NCBI RefSeq assembly: GCF_026000375.1
Contig: NZ_AP026708.1
Location: 2,702,001-2,766,000, forward strand
From: Pseudodesulfovibrio portus
GTDB lineage: Bacteria > Desulfobacterota > Desulfovibrionia > Desulfovibrionales > Desulfovibrionaceae
Length of the DNA stretch: 64,000 nt
Direction: 5' to 3'
Position numbers and translations under genes: made by a program. This document shows positions 1 through 8,917 of the stretch, in pieces; position 1 is the stretch's first letter; each line of letters starts with the position of its first letter. Below the pieces are notes generated by a model that was not told the DNA's origin, ran no database searches, and saw nothing but the letters and a program-made list of their open reading frames with translations.

Positions 1-379
1 CGCTGCGGGCGATGGCCAGCCGTTCCCGTGCCCGTTCCAGGGCCTTTTCCAGGGCCTCCCGCTGGAGGGGCTTGTTGATGAAGTCCGTGGCGTCCAGGTT
101 GAGCGCCTGGATGGCCAGATCCATGTCGCCGTGGCCGGTGATGACGATGACCTCGGTGTGCGGGTTGACCGCCTTGATCCGTTTCAGGACCTCGATGCCG
201 TCCATGACGGGCATCTTGATGTCGGTCAGCACCAGCCAGGGGGAATGTTCCCTGAACACGTCCACGCCCATTTGTCCGTTCTCGGCGGTCAGCACCTCGT
301 AGCCGTAGGCCGACAGCAGCAGGCTGAACATCTTCAGTGTGGGTTGTTCGTCGTCTATGACCAGAATCTTGGTTGTCAT
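1..379 (-). CDS. Response regulator, receiver domain (3' end beyond window)
   Basis: The first 126 codons of a response regulator are visible; the rest lies outside the window. The receiver domain is complete in its key residues: the acidic pair ILVIDDE, phosphoacceptor Asp53 in LTDIKMP, and the conserved Lys103 in INKP. Its ATG overlaps the stop of the upstream kinase (ATGA), so the two are co-translated and almost certainly partners. The receiver closely resembles the REC-STAS protein at 11240-11953, with the same spacing and the same ITGHGDMDLAI stretch. The missing part may therefore carry a STAS domain, but that is inference. No DNA-binding domain is visible. Confidence 0.9.
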   Translation of the reverse strand, partial: MTTKILVIDDEQPTLKMFSLLLSAYGYEVLTAENGQMGVDVFREHSPWLVLTDIKMPVMDGIEVLKRIKAVNPHTEVIVITGHGDMDLAIQALNLDATDFINKPLQREALEKALERARERLAIARS

Positions 380-2379
380 GCAGTGCCTCCTCGCACTCCT
401 GGAGCCGGGAATTCCATCCTGAAGATGGTGCCTTTGCCCTTTTCGCTCCTGATGCGGATTTCCCCGCCGTAATCCTTTACGATGCCGTAGGTGATGGCCA
501 GGCCCAGGCCCATGCCCTGGCCCGCTTCCTTGGTGGTGAAGAACGGTTCGAAAATCTTGTGTCGGTCGTCCCTGTCTATGCCCGTGCCCGTGTCCTCGAT
601 TTCCGCGTAGACCAGGTGGTTGTCGATGCCGGTGCGGATGGAGATGCGCCGTTCCGAATCCGGGTCCCGCGAGGATTTGTCATTGATGGCGTCGCGGGCG
701 TTGGCAACGAGGTTGAAGACCACCTGCTGCAACCGGTTGGAATGGGCCTGGACCGGGGGCAGCCCTTCGCCGAGTTTCAGGTCGAAGGTGATGTTGTCCA
801 GCTCGAACTGCCGCCGGAGCATGGACAGTACCGCCTTGATGGGCTGGTTGAGGTCCACGGATTCCTCCAGCATGTCGGATTTCCGGCTGAAGGAGCGCAG
901 GGTGTCGATGATCTCCGCGGCGCGGTCCACCTGGGTGGAAATCTCGTTGACGACCTCCCGGAAGTGGGCCTTGGGGATTTCCATGCCCTCGTCCTGGGCC
1001 AGGGCCAGGAACTCGCTGCCCAGCTTGATGGCATTGAGCGGCTGGTTGATCTCATGGGCCACGCCTGCGGACATTTCACCCAGGGACTTCATCTTTCCCG
1101 CCTGGATGAGCTGGGCGTCCTTCTCGATGAGTTGGGTGATGTCCGTGACCGCGATGATGATGGCGTGGCGGCCCCGGTAGGAGATGGGGCAGGCGTGCAT
1201 GTTCACGAAGAACGGCTCGCCGTCCTTCTTGTAGTGGATGAGTTTGGGGAAGTACACGCACCCGCCGCCGCCCTCGGTGAAGTAGTCCAGGCACCCGCCG
1301 TTGTGGTCCGGGCCGAGCTCCAGGAATTTCATGCCGATGAGCTCTTTCTTGGTGTGCCCGTAGAGTTCCAGGGTGCGCGGGTTGGCGTCGCGGATTTCGC
1401 CCGTGGTGCAGTCCACCACGAAGATCGGGTCCGGGCCGGAGTCGAACAGAGAGCGGTATTTCTCCTCGGACTCGCGGAGTCGGCGCCGGTAGAGCTTGAT
1501 GGACCAGACCATGTTGCGGAAGGAATCGCCCAGCTGGACCACCTCGTCGCCCTTGTGCTTGCGGTAGAACGCGCAGTCCGCGCAGGTCCGGTGCAGGTCC
1601 TCCGGCCGTTCCTCGCCCCGGGATTGGTCGAAGTGCCAGCAGGGCAGGTCCGTGTTGGTGAAGGCGGGGCATTTGGAGGTGTCCCAGTCCTCGTCGCCGA
1701 AGTGCAGCGGGGTGTCGAAATTGCCCCGGCTGATCTCGTCGGACAACCGCGTCAGGTCGGATACGGGCTTGGTGATGTACTTGGAGAGCCAGGAACTCAG
1801 GAAGATGGTGATCAGGACCACCGCCGAAATGAAACCGAGGAATGCGACCCGCAGCTTGCCCACCAGGGCGTCGATGTGGCTCTTGTTCAGACCCACATGG
1901 ACCGTGCCGATGGGGTACAGCCCCTCGTGGATGCCCGCCGCAAGGTCATAAATCTGCTGGCCGTGGAGTTCCACCAGCTTGATGGAGGTGTTCTGTCCCG
2001 GCGGGATGGAGTTGGCCCGCAGGTTGTCCGGCAGGTTTCGGGTCAGGGTGTGGGCCAGGATCTCCCCCCGCTGGTTCTCGATGAAGATGTAGGAGACCAG
2101 GTTCTTGCGCTGCCTGAGTTTTGCCTCGTCAAAGATGAGCGTCAGCAGTTGGGGGATGTTGTCGTCCAGGATGTAGGAGCCGCCGCGCTCGGCAACGGAG
2201 TGGGCGATGGCGAAACCGCGCGCCTCGAGCTCGTTGGTTAGGGAGCTGACCAGGATGTAGCGGGAGACCAGGGCGATGGCCACGGATATGAAGAGGACCG
2301 CCGCCAGCATGGAAAAGAGCAGCTTTTCCCGCAATCCCACGTGCGAGATTCGGGCGGCCAGCTTTTCCATGAACATCAT
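376..2379 (-). CDS. Membrane sensor histidine kinase, HAMP-PAS-HisKA-HATPase
   Basis: This 667-residue kinase has a transmembrane helix at about 20-42, a periplasmic segment, a second helix at about 180-202 and a HAMP-like linker. A cytoplasmic Cys-containing stretch follows at about 235-275 (including CADC), then a PAS domain at about 310-425. The HisKA domain has phospho-accepting His442 in GVAHEINQP. The ATPase domain has the N box (NLVANARD), DTGTGID and GMGLGLAI. It overlaps the upstream binding-protein gene and the downstream receiver by a few bases, so the three form one unit. The likely role is sensing a ligand presented by the binding protein. The Cys cluster before the PAS domain may bind metal or be redox-active, which is inference. 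Confidence 0.92.
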   Translation of the reverse strand: MMFMEKLAARISHVGLREKLLFSMLAAVLFISVAIALVSRYILVSSLTNELEARGFAIAHSVAERGGSYILDDNIPQLLTLIFDEAKLRQRKNLVSYIFIENQRGEILAHTLTRNLPDNLRANSIPPGQNTSIKLVELHGQQIYDLAAGIHEGLYPIGTVHVGLNKSHIDALVGKLRVAFLGFISAVVLITIFLSSWLSKYITKPVSDLTRLSDEISRGNFDTPLHFGDEDWDTSKCPAFTNTDLPCWHFDQSRGEERPEDLHRTCADCAFYRKHKGDEVVQLGDSFRNMVWSIKLYRRRLRESEEKYRSLFDSGPDPIFVVDCTTGEIRDANPRTLELYGHTKKELIGMKFLELGPDHNGGCLDYFTEGGGGCVYFPKLIHYKKDGEPFFVNMHACPISYRGRHAIIIAVTDITQLIEKDAQLIQAGKMKSLGEMSAGVAHEINQPLNAIKLGSEFLALAQDEGMEIPKAHFREVVNEISTQVDRAAEIIDTLRSFSRKSDMLEESVDLNQPIKAVLSMLRRQFELDNITFDLKLGEGLPPVQAHSNRLQQVVFNLVANARDAINDKSSRDPDSERRISIRTGIDNHLVYAEIEDTGTGIDRDDRHKIFEPFFTTKEAGQGMGLGLAITYGIVKDYGGEIRIRSEKGKGTIFRMEFPAPGVRGGTA

Positions 2380-3602
2380 CGGTTTTTCTCCAGCCGGGCC
2401 TTGAGTCCGGCCCAGTCGTCAAAGGGCATGAACCGTCCGCCCTCGAGCCGGGTGAAGTAGATGGCGTCCAGCCCCTGCCGGTCCTTGGGGCCGTACGTGA
2501 TGGACATGCCCGGTCCCAGTTCCAGGTCCTGGATCGATTCGATGGCCTGGATGAGGCCTTCACGGGTCAGGTCGCGGCCCGCCCGTTCCAACCCTTCCAC
2601 CAGGATGCGGGCGTTGAGGAAGCCTTCAAGGCCCACGAAGCTCGGGGTGTCGTCGGGGAAATATTTTTTGAGCAGGGTCACGTATTCGGCCACCACTCCC
2701 GAGTCTCCGGCGGAGAAGGAGGGCGGCGGGACCACCTGCGACATGAGCACGTTGGCGGGCGAGTAGGTGCCGATGCGCCGGGCCAGTTCCTCGGCGCCTA
2801 CAAAGGAGACGTTGTAGAAGAGCGGGTTGTAGTCCTCGTCGCGGGCCAGGTTTATGAACCGGGCGCATGCCCCGTATGTGCCGACCATGATCACGGCTTC
2901 GGCGTTGGAGTTGCGGATCTTCTCCAGCCCGTCCTCCACGCTCTGGGTGCCCCGGATGTAGGAGCTGCGGGCCACCAGGTCCAGCCCGAACTTCTTCAGG
3001 GCCAGTTCCGTGCCGACCAGCCCGTCGAATCCGTAGGCGTCGTACTGGTAGAAGACCGCAATGCGCTTGATCCCCAGGTCTTCGACGATGTGCTGCACGG
3101 CCGAGGCGGTCTCCTGGTAGTAGGAGGCCCGGATGTTGATCACGTAGCGGTTGAAGGGCTCGCGCAGCCGGTTGGCGCCGGTGAACATGCCGATCAGCGG
3201 GATGCGCGCTTCCTCCACCAGGGGCAGCACCTTGACCGTGGTCGGCGTGCCCACATAGCAGAACAGGGCGAGCACGTTGTTGTCGATGATCAGGTTCTGG
3301 GTGTTGACCAGGCAATGGGGCGGGTCATAGGAGTCGTCCAGTGCGATGACGTCGATGCGCCGTCCGTGGATGCCGCCGCTGTCGTTGATGAAGCGGAGAT
3401 AGGCCTGGGCTCCGCGCAGGGTCTGGGTGCCGAGATATCCGGCGTGCCCGGTCAGGGCCAGGGAGGATCCGAGGCGGATCGTCGTGTCCGAGACGCCGGG
3501 CATGCGCGAGTCCGTTCCCGTCGAATTATTGTCCGGGTCGCAGCCGGCCGCAGCCCAGAGGAGCAGGCAGAGGCATAAGAGTATTCGGATCGCATTGCGC
3601 AA
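2376..3602 (-). CDS. Periplasmic binding lipoprotein, branched-chain amino acid/urea receptor type
   Basis: This is a type I periplasmic binding protein (Peripla_BP_6/LivJ-like) of about 408 residues. It shows the early SSLALTGHAGYLG segment, RFINDSGGIHGRRI and later DTPSFVGLEGFLNARILVEGL. A TTG start at 3602 is chosen because GGGAG lies 9 bases upstream and it gives a compact signal peptide ending in the lipobox AAGC (Cys21). A longer reading from 3674 would place 24 hydrophilic residues before the signal. No permease or ATPase genes adjoin it. It overlaps the kinase gene, so it probably presents a ligand to the kinase rather than feeding a transporter. The ligand cannot be told from the sequence. 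Confidence 0.85.
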   Translation of the reverse strand: MRNAIRILLCLCLLLWAAAGCDPDNNSTGTDSRMPGVSDTTIRLGSSLALTGHAGYLGTQTLRGAQAYLRFINDSGGIHGRRIDVIALDDSYDPPHCLVNTQNLIIDNNVLALFCYVGTPTTVKVLPLVEEARIPLIGMFTGANRLREPFNRYVINIRASYYQETASAVQHIVEDLGIKRIAVFYQYDAYGFDGLVGTELALKKFGLDLVARSSYIRGTQSVEDGLEKIRNSNAEAVIMVGTYGACARFINLARDEDYNPLFYNVSFVGAEELARRIGTYSPANVLMSQVVPPPSFSAGDSGVVAEYVTLLKKYFPDDTPSFVGLEGFLNARILVEGLERAGRDLTREGLIQAIESIQDLELGPGMSITYGPKDRQGLDAIYFTRLEGGRFMPFDDWAGLKARLEKNR

Positions 3603-3718
3603 TAGGGGTGTCTCCCGTTGGCTCCATTTGATCGATTCCGTGACATAGTTACTGGCTTGGAAGCCAAAAGACAAGACCGTCCCATAACACCACGATTCAA
3701 CATCGCAAACCGATAAAA

Positions 3719-3750
3719 TGGACCCCGGCGGGATTTCCCGTCGGGGTCCA
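3719..3750 (-). terminator. Rho-independent terminator after the fdh operon
   Basis: A near-perfect 14-15 bp stem built on GGACCCCG/CGGGGTCC with a tiny loop is followed on the minus strand by TTTTAT. It lies about 110 bases past the fdhB stop and before the binding-protein gene, so it separates the two transcripts. Confidence 0.85.
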
Positions 3751-3822
3751 GGAAAAACTCCGCATGCCCCGGGACGATGCCCGGACGGTTTGGCTTACGG
3801 AGGTGTTCTACCGTTGAACGTG

Positions 3823-3854
3823 CCCGGTGCGGACCGGCGGCGGTCCGCACCGGG
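3823..3854 (-). repeat. Perfect inverted repeat just after fdhB
   Basis: Arms of 13 bases (CCCGGTGCGGACC and its complement) flank a 6-base loop, 8 bases beyond the fdhB stop. No T-run follows. It probably acts as a 3'-end stabilising hairpin or transcript pause ahead of the true terminator at 3719-3750. Confidence 0.7.
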
Positions 3855-3862
3855 GGGTGTTG

Positions 3863-4585
3863 TTAGGAGGTCATGCGCTTGACCGGACGGCCCAGCTTGG
3901 CCAGGAACTGCTTCCTGGTCAGCGGCCCGCGCGGTGACAGCGACGCGGACATGTACTCGTGGTAGCTGTCCGGGTCGGTCTGCGCCAGGTAGATGACGCG
4001 CACGGAGTCGGCGTCCACCAGTTCGGCGTCGGGGTACTTCTGCTGTGCCGCTTCCAGTCTTTTTTCAGCCAGGGCGAGCATTTCCTCGCGGTCGCCGAAG
4101 TTCATGGCGCCGGTGGGGCAGGTTTGCACGCAGGCGGGCAGCAGCCCGGCCTTGACGCGGTCCACGCACATGTCGCACTTCACGACCTGGCCCGTTTCCT
4201 TGTTGATACGGGGGATGTCGTAGGGGCAGGACATGGCGAATGCTTCCTTGTCCGCCTCCTTGGCGGTCAGGTCGGTGTAGACCACGGCGCCGGTTTCCTG
4301 GTCATGGACGATGGAGCCGGGCACGGTCATGGCGTCCAGGCAGGGCGGCTCCACGCAGTGGCGGCACTGTTCCGGGAAGAACAGCCACTGCATGTCGTCG
4401 GGGCTGGTGCCCACTTCCTGGAAGCGGACCAGTTTCAGGGTGATGCCGGACAGGTCCTTGGGGTTCTGGTGGGAGCCCCAGTTCTCGGTCTCTTCGGCGG
4501 GCAGTTTTTTCCATTGCTTGCAGGCAACCTGGCAACCACGGCAGGCCGTACACTTGGTCAGGTCGATGAAGAATGTCTTACTCAT
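3863..4585 (-). CDS. fdhB: Formate dehydrogenase beta subunit, four [4Fe-4S] clusters
   Basis: This 240-residue iron-sulfur subunit takes electrons from FdhA and passes them on, in Desulfovibrio usually to periplasmic cytochrome c3. Cys12, 15, 18 and 22 (CTACRGCQVAC) form the first cluster motif. Further Cys groups follow in CRHCVEPPC, CPYDIP, CDMCVDRV and CVQTCPTGA. No C-terminal membrane anchor is present, unlike E. coli FdnH, which points to a soluble FdhAB enzyme. It has no signal peptide and so is probably co-exported with the Tat-targeted FdhA. The AGGAGG ribosome site sits in the 12-base gap after fdhA. No cytochrome gene is in the window. Confidence 0.95.
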   Translation of the reverse strand: MSKTFFIDLTKCTACRGCQVACKQWKKLPAEETENWGSHQNPKDLSGITLKLVRFQEVGTSPDDMQWLFFPEQCRHCVEPPCLDAMTVPGSIVHDQETGAVVYTDLTAKEADKEAFAMSCPYDIPRINKETGQVVKCDMCVDRVKAGLLPACVQTCPTGAMNFGDREEMLALAEKRLEAAQQKYPDAELVDADSVRVIYLAQTDPDSYHEYMSASLSPRGPLTRKQFLAKLGRPVKRMTS

Positions 4586-4597
4586 TTCATTCCTCCT

Positions 4598-7500
4598 TTA
4601 CGCCTTGCGGACGTTGACCATGAAGGCCTTGGTTTCGGGGATGCCGGTGTTCGGGTCACCGACGGACGGGGTCAGCAGGTTGGCCGAGTCGCCGCCGTTC
4701 TTGGGCCATGTCCAGCCGAAGTGCCAGGGCAGGCCCACCTGATGGACTTCGGTGCCCTGGATAGTGAACGGCTTGAGGCGCTTGGTGACGATGGCCTTGG
4801 CCCAGATGGACCCGCGCAGGGAGTCGACCGTGACCGTGTCGCCGTTCTCGATGCCGCGCATCTCGGCCAGTTCCGGGCTCATTTCCACGAAGACCTGCGG
4901 CTCGCATTCGGTCAGCCAGTCGCAGTTGCGGGTCATGACGCCGGTCTGCCAGTGTTCGGTGACGCGGTAGGTGGTGCCGATCAGGGGATACCTGGGATCG
5001 CACACGGCCTTTTCCTCGACATCGAACGAGAGGGCGGTGGGATTGTGCAGGGTGCCGGAGAAGGGGTGATCCTTGACCGGACATTCCAGCGGTTCGTAGT
5101 ATTCGGGCAGCGGACCGTCTGCGCGGCCGGGGCCGTACAGCTGGCCGAAGCCGTGCTTGCGCATGATGAAGGCGTACTTGGTGCCGGGGGCCCAGCCGCC
5201 GTCGGGTACGTCGCCGACCCACTTCTCGCCGTTCCAGGCGATGACCGCCTTTTCCGGGTTGTAGGGTTTGCCCTGGAGGTCTACGGAGGCGCGGTTGTAG
5301 AGCACGCGCCGGTTGACGGGCCAGCACCAGGAGAAGTTCGGGAACAACCCGATTCTTGCCTGTTCCGGTGTCTGGGCCAGGCTGCGGCGAGCGGCCATGT
5401 TGCCCTTTTCCGTGTAGGAGTTGCAGTACAGCCAGTTGCCGGAGGCGGTGGAACCGTCGTCCTGGAGGAAGGCGAAGCTGGGAACCAGCTCACCCTTCTT
5501 GTACATCTTGCCCTTGATCTCGATGTCGCGGGTGAAGCGGCCGTTGATCAGCTGGGCCGTCTTGTGCGGGTCGAACACGCCGTTGGTGGCGATGGAATCC
5601 CAGGTGAGCCGGGTGATGGGCTCGGGATACGCGCCGCCTTCCTTTTCATACAGGGCCTTGATCTCATGCATCAGTTCGTACATGAGGTCGCCGTCCGGCT
5701 TCAGGCCGTGCGGTGCGTCCGGGCCCTTGTAGCGCCACTGCATCCAGCGGCCGGAGTTGGTGATGGAGCCTTCCTTCTCAATGGAAACCGCGCAGGGCAG
5801 GAAGAAGACCTCGGTCTTGATCTTGGTCGGATCCATGCCGGGGCCTTCCCAGAACCAGCCGGTTTCATTGGGGAAGATGTTGACGTTGACCAGCCAGTCC
5901 AGGTTGGCCATGGCCTTCCTGTTCTTGTCGGCGTTGGCGCCGGAACAGGCCGGGTTCATGCCCCATGCGAAGAAGCCCTTGAACTGTCCCTTCTCCATCT
6001 TGTCGAACATGGTCAGCCAGGAGTACTCCCGGGCCGAAGAGGTATCGAGCCTGGGCAGGTACTTGTAGGCCGTGGCCGGATCGTCGTCCTGCCACATGGC
6101 CTTGACCAGGGAGGCGGAGTATTTCGGGTAGTTCTGCCACCAGTTGGCGGACTTGGGATCATTGGACTTGGGCGTGTACGCCTTGTTGTACATCTCCAGG
6201 GTGTCCTGGCCCGCCAGGGGGGTCTTCAGGTAGCCGGGGAGGATGTGGAACAGCAGGCAGTGGTCGGTGGAGCCCTGGACGTTGGATTCGCCGCGCAGGG
6301 CGTTGACGCCGCCGCCGGCTATGCCGATGTTGCCCAGCAGGAGCTGGATCATGGCCATGGAGCGGATATTCTGCACGCCCACGGTGTGCTGGGTCCAGCC
6401 CATGGCGTACATGACGGTGCCCGCCTTGTCGGCCACACCCGTGGCCGCGTAGGTCTCGTAGAGCTTGGTCAGGTCTTCCTTGGACATGCCGGAGATGGTG
6501 GCAACCTTGTCCAGATTGTAGCGTTCATAATGCTTCTTGAGCATCTGGTAAACGCACTTGGGATTCTGGAGGGTCGGGTCCTTCTTCGGGTTGCCGTCCG
6601 CATCCATGGCGAACGCCCAGGTGGACTTGTCGTAGCTTCGGGTCTTGGGATCGTAGCCGGAGAACATGCCGTCGATGAAGGAGTATTTGTCGCCGACGAT
6701 GAAGGAGGCGTTGGTGTAGTTGACCACGTACTCCTTGAAGATCAGGTCATTGTCCAGGATGTACTTGATCATGCCGCCGAGGACGGCGATGTCCGCGCCG
6801 GAGCGGATGCCCGCGTAGATGTCGGCCTTGGCCGAGGTCCTGGTGAAACGGGGGTCGACGTGGATCAGGGTTGCGCCCTTTTCCTGCGCCTTGGTCACCC
6901 ACTTGAAGGAGATGGGGTGGTTTTCGGCAGCGTTACTGCCCATTATGAGAATACAATCGGAATTCTGGATGTCGGTCCAGTGATTGGTCATCGCGCCGCG
7001 TCCGAACGACTCTGCCAGAGCCGCAACAGTTGCGCTGTGTCAGATACGCGCCTGGTGCTCTATGTACACCAGGCCGAGGCTGCGGAGCATTGTCTGGTAA
7101 GCCCAGCACTCCTCGTTGTCGAGAGCGGCCGAACCGGCGGAGGCGATGCCGTCGCAGCGGTTGACCACCTGGCCCTTGGCGTTCTTTTCGGTGAAGGTTT
7201 CGTCACGCGTCTTCTTGACGTTGTGCGCGATCTTCTCCAGAGCCCAGGACAGGGAGACTTTCGTGAATTCCTTGGCATACGGTGCGCGGTACAGGACGGA
7301 GTCCGGGCGGCGGTCGTTTTCGGCCAGCTGCCAGATGGACGCGCCCTTGGCGCACAGGGAGCCCTCGGACACGGGATGATCGGGATCACCCTCTACGTTG
7401 ATGGCCCGCATGTCCTTGAGCGACGTGTTGACGACAAGGCCACAGCCCACTGCACAGTAACAGCAGATGGATGTGGTCTGCTTGCTCCATTTCGGGTTGA

Positions 7501-7627
7501 GCGCGGATGCGTAGTCCGGCAGTGCTCCGGCCTGCTTCGCATTGCAGCCGAACCCGAGCCCGCCGAACGCCGTGGCCGTGGCCGCGACAGCGGAGAGCTT
7601 CAGGAAATTCCTTCGATTGGTATGCAT
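4598..7627 (-). CDS. fdhA: Formate dehydrogenase alpha subunit, selenoprotein (Sec196), Tat-exported
   Basis: This catalytic subunit oxidises formate to CO2 at a Mo/W-bis-pyranopterin centre. The reading frame is 1009 residues if the in-frame TGA at 7040-7042 is read as selenocysteine. The residues around it, ARI-U-HSATV, match the selenocysteine site of formate dehydrogenases, and the frame is open on both sides. The N-terminus has a twin-arginine signal (NRRNFLKL, Arg5/Arg6). Cys55, Cys58, Cys62 and Cys92 bind a [4Fe-4S] cluster. The length matches periplasmic Desulfovibrio FdhA (about 1000 residues). A plain gene caller would split it at the TGA into 4598-6991 and 7040-7627. Expression depends on selABC functions, which are not in this window. 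Confidence 0.97.
7000..7042 (-). promoter_or_regulatory. UGA selenocysteine codon and candidate bacterial SECIS hairpin
   Basis: The TGA at 7040-7042 is followed on the minus strand by a GC-rich stretch that can fold. Its tip is a 6-bp stem at 7008-7022 (GGCTCT/AGAGTC, one G-U pair) with a 3-base loop, beginning 17 bases after the UGA. Bacterial SECIS elements lie directly 3' of the UGA inside the coding region and recruit SelB. The fold was judged by eye. Confidence 0.65.
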
Positions 7628-7659
7628 TCGACCTCCAGGTTTGAATACAAGGTGCAGGC

Positions 7660-7893
7660 TTATCGCCCGCGAATCTCGCGCCCCAGGGACACGAGCAACT
7701 CATAGCCGCTTGGCTGCATGACGTAATCAGGGGCGGGCAGGATGGCACCCGAGCTGTCGGGATGACAACGAGGTGGTGTCGGGACCATCAGTTGCGCCGC
7801 CGCCTGCACGTCGCCCGCGTCGAACCCCAGCCCGGTGAAGGGCATGGTTTCCGTTGCGGATGCAGCCGCCGAATGGTTGGTGAACAAGCGCAT
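7660..7893 (-). CDS. Small hypothetical protein ahead of fdhA
   Basis: This 77-residue ORF lies 32 bases upstream of fdhA on the same strand. The ATG at 7893 is chosen because GGAGAGG sits 8 bases before it. Longer readings from 7956 or 7968 have poorly spaced ribosome sites. The protein is unrecognised. It is Ala-, Pro- and Ser-rich, has one Cys, no membrane segment and a Tyr/Leu-rich C-terminus. The fdh operator at 8036-8055 lies 143 bases upstream, so it would be the first gene of the fdh transcript. It could be a true small protein or a translated leader. Confidence 0.5.
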   Translation of the reverse strand: MRLFTNHSAAASATETMPFTGLGFDAGDVQAAAQLMVPTPPRCHPDSSGAILPAPDYVMQPSGYELLVSLGREIRGR

Positions 7894-8035
7894 AAGCGTA
7901 CCTCTCCAGATTTTTCGGTTATCCCACTTATGGGCGCATCCGTGGCGTATTGCCATTATAGATGTCATCTCCTCATTTTTGCACAGGGGGAAATACGATT
8001 TTTTAAGCTAAACATATGTAATGAATGGACTTGTG

Positions 8036-8055
8036 TTATGTCAAAATAGGCATAA
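8036..8055. promoter_or_regulatory. Candidate operator of the fdh operon (TTATGTC-N6-GGCATAA)
   Basis: This is a 7-6-7 inverted repeat with one mismatch and an A-rich spacer. The same motif in perfect form occurs at 15972-15991 before fdhE. Read on the minus strand, a possible -35 hexamer TTGACA lies inside the repeat, with TACATA 18 bases further on as a possible -10. It lies 143 bases upstream of the first ORF of the fdh operon. It looks like a repressor or dual-control site; the regulator is unknown. Confidence 0.65.
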
Positions 8056-8129
8056 ATTGATAACTTCACAACGGTTTCACACCGAGGAAGGAGGGAGGCC
8101 GGATAGGAGGGGGAAAAGGGCGGGAGGGG

Positions 8130-8441
8130 CTATTGCGAATTGAAGGTCAGATCCCTGATGCCGGGCAGATCGAGGCGGATGGTCCCGTCTTCCACCGTGC
8201 CCTGGAGGACGCCGCCCGTCTTGGTGTGGAGCCAGAGCTTGCCGTCGCCCCGCAGGGACCATTTGAAGGGAATTTCGTCGGTGTCGGTGGACCAGGTCCC
8301 CTTGCCGTCCTTATTGAGGGTGAGTACGATTTCGGAGGCTGGGCCCCGGGCGACGTATTTGCCCGCGACGGACTTCTTGTCCTGGGCGCAGGCGGCAAGA
8401 AGCGTGAGGATGATGAGAAGGGTTCCGGCGAAGCGCATCAT
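8130..8441 (-). CDS. Small lipoprotein of unknown function
   Basis: This protein of about 103 residues begins with a lipoprotein signal: MMRFAGTLLI, a hydrophobic run and lipobox LAAC near residue 17. The mature part is short and beta-rich with repeated Thr/Lys/Gly patterns (LTLNKDGKGTW, GVLQGTVEDGTIRL), like small META/lipocalin-style lipoproteins, but I do not recognise the family. Its start overlaps the stop of the MauE-like gene (ATGATGA), making it the last gene of the five-gene operon that starts at 11953. It probably sits on the periplasmic side of a membrane. Confidence 0.75.
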   Translation of the reverse strand: MMRFAGTLLIILTLLAACAQDKKSVAGKYVARGPASEIVLTLNKDGKGTWSTDTDEIPFKWSLRGDGKLWLHTKTGGVLQGTVEDGTIRLDLPGIRDLTFNSQ

Positions 8442-8917
8442 GACTCGATTCTCCTGAGTTTGCCGAGGAAGAGCTGATCGGTTTGGAAGAGCCTGTCGAA
8501 GTGGTATATGTGCAGGGTCATGCCTATCCAGCTGAGGTCGCGGAGGACCGTCCACCAGCTGATGGGGTCCTCAAGGGTGTGGAAGCATCCGCAGCTGATG
8601 GGCGCGTCGCGGAGGATGTTGACGACGATGGCGACGGTGAAGACCGAGAGCAGCCCGATGATGATGGTGGCCGCGGACTTTACCCTGACGCCGAGGACGA
8701 GCAGCGCGCCGCAGATGATTTCGGTCCACGGCATGAACACGGCCAGGCCGTTGACGGCCCAGTATGGCACGAGGCGGTAGGAAGCGATGGTGGTGCTGAA
8801 CTCGGCCGCGTAGTTGATCTTGTACATTGCGGCGTAGATGAACAGGCCGCCGATGTAGAGGCGGAATCCCAGTGCCAGCCACGGGTTCGACAGCAGCTTC
8901 TTGAGGCATTCGATCAC
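8438..8917 (-). CDS. MauE/DoxX-family membrane protein
   Basis: This 159-residue protein has four predicted membrane helices, at about 13-32, 52-76, 81-101 and 120-140. Cys109 and Cys111 lie in ISCGCFHTLEDP, a motif found in MauE-type DoxX relatives that are linked to disulfide formation in the periplasm. It overlaps the rhodanese-like gene upstream and the lipoprotein gene downstream by 4 bases each. A TlpA-like thioredoxin in the same operon fits a dithiol relay across the membrane. Family membership rests on topology and the CGC motif. Confidence 0.8.
   Translation of the reverse strand: MIECLKKLLSNPWLALGFRLYIGGLFIYAAMYKINYAAEFSTTIASYRLVPYWAVNGLAVFMPWTEIICGALLVLGVRVKSAATIIIGLLSVFTVAIVVNILRDAPISCGCFHTLEDPISWWTVLRDLSWIGMTLHIYHFDRLFQTDQLFLGKLRRIES

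Noticed and set aside
373-2241. Long plus-strand frame of 622 codons opposite the sensor kinase
   Set aside because: It mirrors a clear HisKA/HATPase kinase on the other strand and has the Gly/Val/Asp/His-rich composition typical of antisense frames in GC-rich DNA.
3959-7705. Plus-strand frame of 1248 codons opposite fdhAB
   Set aside because: The minus strand carries all Fe-S, Tat and Sec motifs of formate dehydrogenase. The plus-strand frame is open only because of base composition.
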